Positions 43,428 to 51,933 of a DNA stretch of 64,000 nt are shown here, piece after piece. Each line of letters starts with the position of its first letter. The first letter of the stretch is position 1. A program made the translations under genes and the position numbers. The stretch covers positions 3,286,001 through 3,350,000 of the forward strand of contig NZ_PJBE01000013.1 in the NCBI RefSeq assembly GCF_002836205.1, in the 5' to 3' direction. The notes beneath the pieces are model-generated. The model searched no databases. It was not told the origin of the DNA and saw only the letters and a program-made list of their open reading frames with translations. Source of the DNA: Shewanella sp. Choline-02u-19 (lineage in GTDB: Bacteria > Pseudomonadota > Gammaproteobacteria > Enterobacterales > Shewanellaceae).

Positions 43428-43600
43428 ATACCAATTGCATTAAATATGTAGTCAATTCAGAAGCGCTCAATCTTTTCAATTCAAGGCGCATTGACGAAAG
43501 AATGGTTATTCCCTTGTGAGCCGATGCAATACAGAAGTGGAATGAGTGAGCGCGTGAGCTGCAAAGTACTGAATGAACAGATACTCATTACAATTGGTAT
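43428..43600. repeat. MITE-like element, copy 2 (173 bp)
   Basis: Imperfect terminal inverted repeats begin ATACCAATTG and end CAATTGGTAT, reaching inward to TTCAG/CTGAA. The core contains TTTTCAATTCAAGGCGCATT and AATGGTTATTCCC, matching copy 1 at 24479-24740. It starts 4 bp after the arginase-family stop codon. No transposase is encoded. Just beyond its right end the sequence reads TGGTATAAT, an extended -10 box pointing to ubiE. Confidence 0.85.
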
Positions 43601-43604
43601 AATA
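43596..43604 (+). promoter_or_regulatory. Extended -10 promoter at the MITE border, toward ubiE
   Basis: TGGTATAAT is a perfect extended -10 element formed by the terminal GGTAT of the repeat plus flanking AAT. An imperfect TGAACA lies 18 bp upstream as a possible -35. It would give a leader of about 190 nt for ubiE. Confidence 0.4.
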
Positions 43605-43798
43605 ACGATTCAACATTGGCTAGGATTATGGTGTAATGCGCAGTCAATTTTGCGAAACCCTGTGTCATCGCTCATTTTTACGAACTCCAGCGACTGATAG
43701 ATAACATACATCACATAGTGATGGATGAAAGATTCAGCAATCTGGCTTGATGACTTACAATCGCGATAATTCAATTGTTAACGTATAGGAATAGATAG

Positions 43799-44554
43799 AT
43801 GTCAGAGGACACTCCAAAGAACACTCACTTCGGTTACAAAACGGTTGAAGCTGAGCAAAAGGCCGAGATGGTCGCTGGCGTATTCCATTCTGTCGCCGCT
43901 AAATACGACATCATGAATGACGTCATGTCTTTCGGTATCCACCGCATGTGGAAACGTTTCACTATCGAAAGTGCTGGTGCACGTCCAGGCATGAAGGTTC
44001 TTGATTTAGCTGGCGGTACTGGTGATTTAACCGCTAAGTTTTCTCGTATTGTCGGTGAAAAAGGCCAAGTTACTTTAGCCGATATTAACGACTCAATGTT
44101 AAAGGTTGGCCGCGAAAAGTTAAGAGACAAAGGCATTGTGGGCAATGTGAACTATGTGCAAGCTAACGCTGAATCACTGCCGTTTCCAGACAATCATTTC
44201 GATATTATTACCATCGCCTTTGGTCTACGTAACGTCACCGATAAAGATGCCGCTATCGCTTCAATGCTAAGAGTATTGAAACCCGGCGGAAAATTATTAG
44301 TGCTTGAGTTTTCTAAGCCTAAGCACAACGTGATGCGTAAATTATATGATCTATACAGCTTTAAAGTGATGCCTAAAATGGGCGCGTTAATTACACAAGA
44401 CGCTGAGAGTTACGCGTATCTTGCTGAATCTATTCGCATGCACCCAGATCAAGAAACATTGAAACAAATGATGGTAGATGCTGGTTTTGAGCAAGTGAAC
44501 TATACCAATATGACTGACGGTATTGTGGCCTTGCATAAAGGTTACAAATTCTGA
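43799..44554 (+). CDS. ubiE: Ubiquinone/menaquinone biosynthesis C-methyltransferase UbiE
   Basis: SAM-dependent methyltransferase acting on 2-octaprenyl-6-methoxybenzoquinol and demethylmenaquinol. The 251 residues contain the family signatures YDIMNDVMSFGIHRMWKRF (about 38-56), the SAM-binding VLDLAGGTGDLTAKF (about 65-80) and ITIAFGLRNVTDKDAAIASM (about 136-155). First gene of ubiE-ubiJ-ubiB. Confidence 0.98.
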   Translation: MSEDTPKNTHFGYKTVEAEQKAEMVAGVFHSVAAKYDIMNDVMSFGIHRMWKRFTIESAGARPGMKVLDLAGGTGDLTAKFSRIVGEKGQVTLADINDSMLKVGREKLRDKGIVGNVNYVQANAESLPFPDNHFDIITIAFGLRNVTDKDAAIASMLRVLKPGGKLLVLEFSKPKHNVMRKLYDLYSFKVMPKMGALITQDAESYAYLAESIRMHPDQETLKQMMVDAGFEQVNYTNMTDGIVALHKGYKF

Positions 44555-44565
44555 TTGGACTCACT

Positions 44566-45189
44566 ATGTCTCGTGACATGTCACTGCTTACATGTGCGGC
44601 GATTGAGGTTAGCTTAAACAAGCTAATCGCCCAATCGCCTGAAGACTACGCGACCCTGCGTAGTCTGCATGGCAAAGTTCTTTGCATTCAACTTACTCAG
44701 CTTAATTGGCCACTTTTTCTCTTGTTTGCTAAAGAGATCCAAGTTTACAGCCAATACGAAGGTGAGGTTACCACTCAAGTTAATGCCGATATCACCACTT
44801 TATATCAACTCACTGAAGGTGCAAACCTCACTGAATTGATCAAACAAGATAAGCTTAGCCTCGAAGGCGACCTCGGTTTATTGCAAGCTTTTAGCCACTA
44901 TATTCAAAGTGTTGAATTCGATTTTTACGAGCCACTATCTCGTTATATCGGTGATATTCCAACTCACTTTGTTTGCCAAACGGTTAAGCGAGCAAAACAA
45001 GATATCACCCAAATATGGCTCAAAACACGTTCCCACTTAGGTCAGTTAACGACCGAAGAGTATCGACTTGCACCGCATAAACTCGAATATATTCACTTAA
45101 GTGATACCATCGAAGATATCGCCGTCGACGTCGACGCTTTGGAAGCACGGATAGAGCAATTACTAAATAGGGCAAGAGTTAAACCATGA
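44566..45189 (+). CDS. ubiJ: Ubiquinone biosynthesis accessory factor UbiJ (SCP2 domain)
   Basis: Lipid-binding accessory factor of the soluble Ubi complex. The 207 residues include an SCP2-like domain (about 15-115; GKVLCIQLTQLNWPLFLLF) and a helical C-terminus (LEARIEQLLNRARVKP) typical of UbiJ. It lies 11 bp after ubiE and overlaps ubiB by 4 bp. Confidence 0.92.
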   Translation: MSRDMSLLTCAAIEVSLNKLIAQSPEDYATLRSLHGKVLCIQLTQLNWPLFLLFAKEIQVYSQYEGEVTTQVNADITTLYQLTEGANLTELIKQDKLSLEGDLGLLQAFSHYIQSVEFDFYEPLSRYIGDIPTHFVCQTVKRAKQDITQIWLKTRSHLGQLTTEEYRLAPHKLEYIHLSDTIEDIAVDVDALEARIEQLLNRARVKP

Positions 45190-46835
45190 CAGTAACAAGT
45201 ATCAGGCGCGCTTATCAAGTCATCCGCACCGCGTTGCATTACGGATTAGATGATTTAATTCCCTCAAAGTTAACGCCTTGGTACTTCAAGCTATTAAGAG
45301 GTTGTCTCTTCTGGCTCAGAAACCAACACAAAGATAAAATCGGCGGCGAACGCTTAAAACTGGCGATGCAAGAGCTTGGCCCTGTCTATATTAAGTTTGG
45401 CCAAATGCTCTCAACCCGACGCGATCTACTCAGTGATGAATGGGCTGAAGAGCTGGCGATGTTGCAAGACAGAGTGCCTCCCTTTGATTCCGCGATTGCT
45501 CGCGCCTCTATTGAGTCCGAACTTAAAGCCCCCATCGAAAATTACTTTGATGACTTCGAAGACACGCCGCTTGCATCAGCCTCTATCTCACAAGTGCATA
45601 CCGCGACACTAAAGTCTAACGGCGCTAGAGTGGTATTAAAGGTACTGCGCCCAGATGTAGAACAAAAAGTTCATGCCGACATTCAGCTAATGTCGCAGAC
45701 TGCGGGCTTTTTAGAGTTACTGCTAGGGGCAAACAATCGCTTACGTCCAGCCGAAGTTGTCGAGGATTATCGCACCACCATTGAGGGTGAGCTCAATTTA
45801 AAACTTGAAGCCCTTAGTGCGATTAAGTTACGTAATAATTTCTTGGGTTCAAATTCACTTTATATCCCTTTTATGTATGAAGAGCTTTGTTTTACCCGAC
45901 TGATTGTAATGGAGCGTATTGACGGTGTACCTGTATCAGATAAAGCGGCACTTATAGCGCAAGGTACCAATCTAAAGCTGCTTGCTGAACGCGGTGTAGA
46001 ACTATTTTTCACTCAAGTATTTCGTGATAATTTTTTCCACGCAGATATGCATCCCGGCAATATTTTTGTCAGCCGTGAACACCCAGATGATCCCTTTTAC
46101 ATCGGTTTAGATTGCGGCATCATGGGCACACTGACCGATGAAGATAAACGCTATTTAGCAGAAAACTTTCTCGCCTTCTTCAATCGTGATTATCACCGCA
46201 TTGCTCAGCTTTATATTGAATCCGGTTGGGTATCACCCGATACCGATATCAGTGCATTTGAACAAGCGGTTAAAGTTGTTTGTGAGCCCATGTTTAATAA
46301 ACCATTAGATGAAATTTCATTTGGTCACGTTTTACTTGAGCTATTTCGAACTGCGCGTCGATTCGACATGGTTGTCCAGCCTCAGCTGGTATTGTTAGAG
46401 AAAACCTTACTCTATATTGAAGGTTTAGGGCGTCAGCTATACCCACAATTAGATTTATGGCAAACCGCTAAACCTTTTCTTGAAGACTGGATGGCCGAAC
46501 AAGTAGGCCCTAAAGCCATGGCAAGCAAAATTAAGCAGCAACTGCCTTATTGGGCAGAACACCTGCCAGAGCTGCCAGAGCTCATTTACGATAATTTAAA
46601 AATGGGTCGCAACCTAGCAAAGACACAAAACAAATTACTCGATCGATATCTAAAACATCAGCAAAAAGCACATAAAAGTAACTATTTTTTGATCACCGCC
46701 GCTATTTTAGTGATCTGTGGCACTATTTTGTTCAATCAAGACGCTACACTATGGGCGTCTTACGGCAGTATCGGCCTAGGCGCCACATTGTGGCTGCTCG
46801 GATGGCGATCTAGACCAAAGATCCGTAAACTTTAG
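45186..46835 (+). CDS. ubiB: Ubiquinone biosynthesis regulatory kinase UbiB
   Basis: Atypical kinase/ATPase of the ABC1/ADCK family needed for ubiquinone synthesis. The 549 residues carry KFGQMLSTRRDLLSDEW (about 62-78), the Ala-rich nucleotide loop ASISQVHTA (about 130-138) and the HADMHPGNIFV catalytic motif (about 287-297). Two C-terminal membrane helices (about 500-540) are present. Normal length. Confidence 0.97.
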   Translation: MTVTSIRRAYQVIRTALHYGLDDLIPSKLTPWYFKLLRGCLFWLRNQHKDKIGGERLKLAMQELGPVYIKFGQMLSTRRDLLSDEWAEELAMLQDRVPPFDSAIARASIESELKAPIENYFDDFEDTPLASASISQVHTATLKSNGARVVLKVLRPDVEQKVHADIQLMSQTAGFLELLLGANNRLRPAEVVEDYRTTIEGELNLKLEALSAIKLRNNFLGSNSLYIPFMYEELCFTRLIVMERIDGVPVSDKAALIAQGTNLKLLAERGVELFFTQVFRDNFFHADMHPGNIFVSREHPDDPFYIGLDCGIMGTLTDEDKRYLAENFLAFFNRDYHRIAQLYIESGWVSPDTDISAFEQAVKVVCEPMFNKPLDEISFGHVLLELFRTARRFDMVVQPQLVLLEKTLLYIEGLGRQLYPQLDLWQTAKPFLEDWMAEQVGPKAMASKIKQQLPYWAEHLPELPELIYDNLKMGRNLAKTQNKLLDRYLKHQQKAHKSNYFLITAAILVICGTILFNQDATLWASYGSIGLGATLWLLGWRSRPKIRKL

Positions 46836-46896
46836 CTAGACCTAAATAACCAAAGGTTCATAATAGATTCAATATCTAAATTAAGAGGATTCATTC

Positions 46897-47154
46897 ATGG
46901 GTGGCATTAGTATTTGGCAACTTCTTATCGTTGCATTGATTGTCGTATTATTGTTTGGAACAAAGAAATTACGTTCTCTAGGCGGCGATTTAGGCGGTGC
47001 TGTTAAAGGCTTCAAAAACGCCATGTCTTCTGAAGAAGATAAAAAAGCGCTAGAAGAAAAAACAGCGCTAGAAGACAGTGCAGCTGAAAAAACAGTTCAG
47101 GGCACTGAGACAGCCGAAAAAAAGGCTGAATCTAAGGACAAAGAACAGGCGTAA
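46897..47154 (+). CDS. tatA: Sec-independent translocase subunit TatA
   Basis: Pore-forming component of the twin-arginine translocase. The 85 residues show one membrane helix (5-21, SIWQLLIVALIVVLLFG), a hinge, the amphipathic helix with LGGDLGGAVKGFKNAM, and a charged Glu/Lys/Ala-rich tail. It lies 61 bp after ubiB with GAGG upstream. First gene of tatABC. Confidence 0.97.
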   Translation: MGGISIWQLLIVALIVVLLFGTKKLRSLGGDLGGAVKGFKNAMSSEEDKKALEEKTALEDSAAEKTVQGTETAEKKAESKDKEQA

Positions 47155-47160
47155 TCGACT

Positions 47161-47556
47161 ATGTTCGACGGTATCGGCTTTATGGAGTTGCTGTTGATTG
47201 GAGTCTTAGGGCTAGTTGTACTTGGCCCTGAAAGACTTCCTGTCGCCGTGCGCTCAATCTCAGGCTGGATCCGCGCCATGAAAAAAATGGCTAACTCAGT
47301 TAAAGACGAATTAGAACAAGAGCTTAAAATCGAGCAATTGCATACTGATTTGAAAAAAGCAGAAAGCCAAGGCTTAAAAAACCTTGCGCCTGAGTTACAG
47401 GATTCAATCGATCAATTAAAACAAGCAGCGCAATCTGTTAATCGTCCCTATCAAGTAGAAGATGTTCCTTCGGCAAAAGAAACGCCAGCCAAGGACGCCC
47501 CTACTATTGAGACATCTTCAACAGATAGTGCTAAGTCAGACAAACCTAACGGGTAG
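47161..47556 (+). CDS. tatB: Sec-independent translocase subunit TatB
   Basis: Signal-recognition partner of TatC. The 131 residues have the N-terminal helix MFDGIGFMELLLIGVLGLVV, the GPERLPVAVR hinge, a long amphipathic helix (about 30-75) and a low-complexity tail. It lies 6 bp after tatA and 3 bp before tatC. Confidence 0.96.
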   Translation: MFDGIGFMELLLIGVLGLVVLGPERLPVAVRSISGWIRAMKKMANSVKDELEQELKIEQLHTDLKKAESQGLKNLAPELQDSIDQLKQAAQSVNRPYQVEDVPSAKETPAKDAPTIETSSTDSAKSDKPNG

Positions 47557-47559
47557 TCC

Positions 47560-48324
47560 ATGTCACAACAAAAGCCGTTAATAAGCCATTTGCTTGAGAT
47601 GCGTAATAAGCTGCTTCGAGCAATAGCGAGTGTTCTCTTGGTGTTTATCTGTTTGGTCTATTGGGCCAATGATATTTACCATTATATGGCGATACCATTG
47701 ATGCAAGCTCTGCCCGACTCGAGCAGCATGATTGCAACGGATGTTGCCGCACCCTTTTTTGCACCATTCAAACTAACATTGGTACTGTCATTTTTTATTG
47801 CCATACCTTATGTTCTGTTTCAAGTATGGTCATTTGTTGCACCAGGGCTTTATAAGCATGAAAAGCGCTTAGTGGTGCCGCTGCTTACCAGTAGTACCTT
47901 GCTGTTCTACCTCGGTATTGCATTTGCTTATTACGTAGTATTCCCTGTGGTATTTGGTTTTTTTGCGTCTGCAGCACCTGAAGGTGTAGAAGTTGCGACC
48001 GATATCAGTAGCTATTTGAGTTTTATTCTCAAGCTGTTTTTTGCCTTTGGCTTAGCGTTTGAAATACCTGTAGCAGTCGTTCTTTTGTGCTGGGCGGGTG
48101 TCACCTCACCTGAAGAGCTGAAAAAGAAACGTCCATACATAGTGGTTGGTGCATTTATTGTGGGAATGTTTTTAACACCTCCCGACATTATTTCGCAAAC
48201 TATGCTCGCGATTCCAATGCTCATCTTGTTTGAAGGTGGACTCATCGCAGCACGCTTTTATAGTAAAGATGAATCTGAAGACGATGAAGATGAAGATACG
48301 TCTGAAGAGAGTGAACAAAAGTAA
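47560..48324 (+). CDS. tatC: Sec-independent translocase subunit TatC
   Basis: Core receptor for twin-arginine signal peptides, 254 residues, six membrane helices. The conserved N-terminus KPLISHLLEMRNKLLRAI and the FVAPGLYKHEKR loop are present; the C-terminus is unusually acidic (Glu/Asp/Ser stretch over the last 20 residues). It completes tatABC; tatD follows after an intervening gene. Confidence 0.97.
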   Translation: MSQQKPLISHLLEMRNKLLRAIASVLLVFICLVYWANDIYHYMAIPLMQALPDSSSMIATDVAAPFFAPFKLTLVLSFFIAIPYVLFQVWSFVAPGLYKHEKRLVVPLLTSSTLLFYLGIAFAYYVVFPVVFGFFASAAPEGVEVATDISSYLSFILKLFFAFGLAFEIPVAVVLLCWAGVTSPEELKKKRPYIVVGAFIVGMFLTPPDIISQTMLAIPMLILFEGGLIAARFYSKDESEDDEDEDTSEESEQK

Positions 48325-48346
48325 CTAAACATTTGTTGATAGAGAT

Positions 48347-48390
48347 AAAAGGTATTGCCATTCAGTTGATGAAGGCAGTACCTTTTTTTT
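48347..48390 (+). terminator. Terminator after tatC
   Basis: AAAAGGTATTGCC (48347-48359) pairs with GGCAGTACCTTTT (48374-48386), one mismatch, with a 14-nt loop and a T8 tract, 23 bp after the stop codon. Confidence 0.9.
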
Positions 48391-48417
48391 GCACTGAAAA
48401 ACCATTAGGTTACGATG

Positions 48418-48660
48418 CCAGAGCCGAGAATAACTATTAGCTTCAATTCCTAATCTCGCCTACAGGGCTTTGAATTCCCGCTGAATGTTCAAACTTTTAA
48501 TGCAACAGATATAAGCCCTACCCTCTAATAGCTAACATTCTCACTGGTAACTCTGTAGGTATATTGAATCACAAAAGCAATAGACCTTAGCTTCTTTACA
48601 TACCTTAATGGCCTTAACATTGAGGCTCTGAATTGATTACATATATAACGGAATTGGTAT
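48418..48660. repeat. Probable degenerate third copy of the MITE-like repeat
   Basis: The right end (about 48612-48660) on the minus strand begins ATACCAATTCCG and continues ATATATGTAATCAATTCAGA, closely following the left terminus of copy 2. The left part (from about 48424, GAGAATAACTATT and TTCAATTCCTAATCTCGCC) only loosely echoes the core, and no clear left terminus is seen. Most of the 380-bp tatC to 48707 gap is accounted for by this and the tatC terminator. Confidence 0.5.
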
Positions 48661-48663
48661 AAA
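48655..48663 (+). promoter_or_regulatory. Extended -10 promoter at the repeat border, toward 48707
   Basis: TTGGTATAAAAT at the right end of the repeat contains TGGTATAAA, an extended -10 element. It would start transcription about 35-40 bp before the ATG at 48707, a suitable distance for the 48707-tatD-cyclase-hemB run. Confidence 0.45.
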
Positions 48664-48706
48664 ATCGTCCCGTAGCCTGCTTTCTAATAATAAAAAGGAA
48701 ATTTTA

Positions 48707-49225
48707 ATGATTAAGCCGTATCTGTTATTACTGACAACAGCCTCTATTTTGTTATCGACATTTGCAAATGCCTCCGTTGAAACTCAGCTATCACAATGTG
48801 CTGCGGTACCAGACAAACTGGATCGTCTTGTCTGTTACGACAACCTCTCCGCGTCATTAGTAACAAACAGCGTCACCAGTGTTAGTTCGGCACCAGAAAC
48901 GATTGCCGTCGCCGCCTCAGCAACCGTTGTCACCAGTACCGCAAATGCACAAAAAAACGCTATTGAAGAGTTTGGCAATATCAAGAATGACAAAGCGGGG
49001 CAAGAGGTTGTGGTCATCAATCTAACCGTAGATAAAGTCACCAAAGATCCATATGGCGCGCTTAAAATTCAATTTGATAACGGTCAAGTTTGGAAACAAA
49101 CTGATTCACGCTCTTTCAAACTCAAGCCAGAACAACAAGTCTATATTGAGAAAGCAGCCCTTGGATCTTTTATGTTAGGCACAAAAGATCGTAACACCAC
49201 CATTCGGGTTAAACGTCTTAAATAA
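48707..49225 (+). CDS. Hypothetical exported protein
   Basis: I do not recognise a named family. The 172 residues start with a signal peptide (1-22, ending ANA) followed by the segment QLSQCAAVPDKLDRLVCYDNL, a two-Cys pattern (C..LDRLxCYD) found in several small periplasmic proteins including VasI-like ones. An Ala/Thr/Ser/Val-rich linker leads to a C-terminal beta-rich domain (about 95-172; GALKIQFDNGQVWKQTDSRS). Its stop overlaps the tatD start by 1 bp, so expression is coupled to tatD. Confidence 0.8.
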   Translation: MIKPYLLLLTTASILLSTFANASVETQLSQCAAVPDKLDRLVCYDNLSASLVTNSVTSVSSAPETIAVAASATVVTSTANAQKNAIEEFGNIKNDKAGQEVVVINLTVDKVTKDPYGALKIQFDNGQVWKQTDSRSFKLKPEQQVYIEKAALGSFMLGTKDRNTTIRVKRLK

Positions 49226-50019
49226 TGCCGCAGTTTATGGACATTGCTGTCAATCTCATTGGCAGCAGCTTAGAAAAAGATCTTCACGAGGTTGTAGCAG
49301 CCGCTAATCATGTTGGCGTCTCCTCTATGGTTGTTGTCGGCAGCCACATTGAAGAGAGTGAGCAAGCGATTGCGCTATGCAATTCATTTTCAGGAACTCT
49401 CTATAGCACAGCAGGTGTTCATCCGCATCATGCGAGTGAATGGACGTCCCAAAGCTGTCATCGCATTAAGCAACTAAGCTTATCTCAATGTGTCGTTGCC
49501 ATTGGAGAATGCGGTCTGGACTATAATCGGGATTTCTCACCGAGAGCCAAACAAAGGCAGGCTTTTGCCCAGCAACTTGATCTGGCAGTTGAGCTAAAAA
49601 TGCCAGTATTGATGCATGAACGAGACGCTCATACAGATTTCCTCACCATATTAAAAGAATACCGCTCAGCATTACCCGCGGCGCTACTGCACTGTTTTAC
49701 AGGGAACCGGGAAAGTCTAGAGGCTTATCTAGAACAAGACTTACACATAGGGATCACCGGCTGGGTGTGTGATGAACGTCGAGGTCAGGAGCTAGCCGAG
49801 CTAGTGCCATTTATTCCTGACAATCGTATTGTAATTGAAACTGATAGCCCCTATTTATTGCCAAGAAGCATGCGACCAAAACCGAAATCAAGTAAGAACC
49901 AACCTAAATACTTACCTTATATCGCTGAGTATATTGCGAATCTTCGTGGGCAACAGATTGATGATTTTGCACTACAAACTTATCAAAACAGCCGTTCCTT
50001 TTTTGGTTTAACGTATTAA
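49225..50019 (+). CDS. tatD: TatD-family metal-dependent nuclease
   Basis: TIM-barrel hydrolase with DNase activity in E. coli. The 264 residues show metal motifs VGVSSMVVVGSHIEESEQA, AGVHPHHA (His-x-His), IGECGLDYNRDFSPRAKQ (Glu), LLHCFTGN (His) and IETDSPYLLPR (Asp). Metal ligand MDIAVNLIG replaces the more common DxHxH at the N-terminus, as in the TatD subgroup. Coupled to both neighbours by TAATG overlaps. Confidence 0.93.
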   Translation: MPQFMDIAVNLIGSSLEKDLHEVVAAANHVGVSSMVVVGSHIEESEQAIALCNSFSGTLYSTAGVHPHHASEWTSQSCHRIKQLSLSQCVVAIGECGLDYNRDFSPRAKQRQAFAQQLDLAVELKMPVLMHERDAHTDFLTILKEYRSALPAALLHCFTGNRESLEAYLEQDLHIGITGWVCDERRGQELAELVPFIPDNRIVIETDSPYLLPRSMRPKPKSSKNQPKYLPYIAEYIANLRGQQIDDFALQTYQNSRSFFGLTY

Positions 50020-51890
50020 TGCGGCTATTCATTCGTTTTATAGCCATCGCGATGCTTTTTATATCAAGCTGTACAAATGCCGAAAACATCTTAACGCTCG
50101 ATAGCCATACCCCTACAGAGCAAGCCTTAAATGACTGGGTCTATTACACACCAGTAACGCCAAACACGGACGTATTCCAAGTCAGCCAGTTGTCATCAAC
50201 ACGTTGGGATAAATTCACGCCGGATATTATTCGCGGTCTAAGTAACAAGCAATTTTGGGTCAAGTTTAGCGTGCACAGCAGCGGTTCTTTTGTAACCCAT
50301 AGAATATTATCAATAACCAACCCCCACTTGGATCTGATTGAGTTATATCACTTCAATCGACACCGTTTAGTCAACAAAGTCGTTATGGGTGACAGTATCC
50401 CTTTCTCTCGAAGGCCTATTGTTAGTAATGATTTTTCGTACCCGTTTAGCAGTAAAAATAATGATTTCCATACCTTTTACTTAAAAATAAGCACTGCGGG
50501 GTCTTCAAGTATTCCACTCACGCTTTGGACCGATAACGCCTACTATCAAAGTGCTGAGCAGCAATCATTACTCTATGGCTTCCAAATAGGTGTCTTAACA
50601 GCGATTGGGATTTTCAGCCTCTTTATTGCCATTAGCTCACACTCATTTAGTTACACCTATTATGCTGGTTATGTGCTCTCTTTGACGCTATTTGTCGCCG
50701 CTTTACACGGTATCGCCTTTCGTTTTATTTGGCCTAATTTACCGATAGTACAAACGTTTATTTTGCCTGTACTATTGTGTTTATCGATGGCATTTGCCTT
50801 TCTATTTTCAGAGAAAGTCATGCAGCTTAAATACCATAGCCAGCCGATGCTACGGATCTGCCGGGTCGGTGCGGCCATTTCAATCTTCCTGCTTTTTATT
50901 GGATTATTACTCGACTACAACCTAGCGCTAAAAATGGATGTCTGCGTAGTCATGCTCAGCAGTTTAATACTGATGTATATCGCACTTGTTCAAGGATTTA
51001 GAGGCCATAAACTGGCTAAGTTATTCGCTATTGGCTGGGCCTGTATGATGCTAGGAGCCTTAATTTCCGGCATGATGTATATGGGTTATATCGAACTTGA
51101 GCTGCAAGCTAATACTCCCTTCATGCTTGGATTAAGCTTCGAAATTCTATTCATGGCGGCACTACTAGCGATACGCTATAACGATGAACGCCTGTCTAAA
51201 CTGCAGATCCAGAAAGAAGCGTTAATTCAAGCAGAAAGAGTGAAAATAACCCGAGAAGATGCACTTCGAATAGAGGCTCGAAGTAGCGAGCAACTTGGAA
51301 AGATGGTTCAAGAGCGAACATTAGAATTAGAAATTGCACTAAGAGAGCTCAACGAAGCAAATCAAAAGCTGACGGAACAAACTACGATTGATAGCCTTAC
51401 AGGTGTAAAAAATAGAAATTCGTTTGATAAGCGTATCCTTGCAGAAGGCCGCATAAGCCGTCGACAACAAACGCCAATGGCTATCCTCATGCTAGATATA
51501 GACCACTTTAAGTCGATTAATGACACTCATGGACACCTTGCCGGCGACCAAGCCTTGCGAGTTATCGCTGATGAACTTAAGCGAAAATTAAAGCGACCAA
51601 CCGATCTGGTATCACGTTTTGGTGGTGAAGAGTTTGCTATTATATTACCGAATACGAATCAAGAAGGCGCCCTGCAAGTTGCTGAGACCATAAGGAAAGC
51701 TATTTTTGAATTACCGATTAGTTGGGGAAAAATAACCATTCCTCTAACCGTCAGTATTGGAGTGAGCGTTGAAATCGTTTCATCCGAACAACATACAACA
51801 TTGTTATTAGACCAAGCCGATAAAGCACTTTATCGCGCAAAGAACGAAGGGCGTAATCGCGTTATGCTATACAGCCCTGAGCAAGATTGA
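50019..51890 (+). CDS. 7TMR-DISM sensor diguanylate cyclase
   Basis: Membrane diguanylate cyclase of 623 residues: signal/anchor helix (1-22), periplasmic 7TMR-DISM extracellular 2-type domain (about 40-165) and a 7TM region (about 183-390). A cytoplasmic coiled coil (about 395-450) and a GGDEF domain (about 455-615) follow. The signature is GGEEF (535-539), so catalysis should be intact. RPTD (526-529) forms the RxxD product-inhibition site five residues upstream. The periplasmic domain suggests sensing of a carbohydrate-like or other small ligand. It starts at the tatD stop (TAATG) and ends 43 bp before hemB. Confidence 0.92.
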   Translation: MRLFIRFIAIAMLFISSCTNAENILTLDSHTPTEQALNDWVYYTPVTPNTDVFQVSQLSSTRWDKFTPDIIRGLSNKQFWVKFSVHSSGSFVTHRILSITNPHLDLIELYHFNRHRLVNKVVMGDSIPFSRRPIVSNDFSYPFSSKNNDFHTFYLKISTAGSSSIPLTLWTDNAYYQSAEQQSLLYGFQIGVLTAIGIFSLFIAISSHSFSYTYYAGYVLSLTLFVAALHGIAFRFIWPNLPIVQTFILPVLLCLSMAFAFLFSEKVMQLKYHSQPMLRICRVGAAISIFLLFIGLLLDYNLALKMDVCVVMLSSLILMYIALVQGFRGHKLAKLFAIGWACMMLGALISGMMYMGYIELELQANTPFMLGLSFEILFMAALLAIRYNDERLSKLQIQKEALIQAERVKITREDALRIEARSSEQLGKMVQERTLELEIALRELNEANQKLTEQTTIDSLTGVKNRNSFDKRILAEGRISRRQQTPMAILMLDIDHFKSINDTHGHLAGDQALRVIADELKRKLKRPTDLVSRFGGEEFAIILPNTNQEGALQVAETIRKAIFELPISWGKITIPLTVSIGVSVEIVSSEQHTTLLLDQADKALYRAKNEGRNRVMLYSPEQD

Positions 51891-51906
51891 GCCCTGAGCA
51901 AAATTG
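51873..51906. repeat. 17-bp tandem duplication at the cyclase stop codon
   Basis: AGCCCTGAGCAAGATTG is followed directly by AGCCCTGAGCAAAATTG (one mismatch). The stop codon of the cyclase lies across the end of the first unit. This is a recent local duplication that lengthened the gap to hemB. Confidence 0.9.
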
Positions 51907-51933
51907 ACATCATCAAAAAGTCTGGAGTCGAAT

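Noticed and set aside
43491..43697. A 68-codon plus-strand frame in the MITE-like copy 2
   Set aside because: It crosses the element border into flanking DNA and has no counterpart in copy 1, so it is not a transposase remnant.
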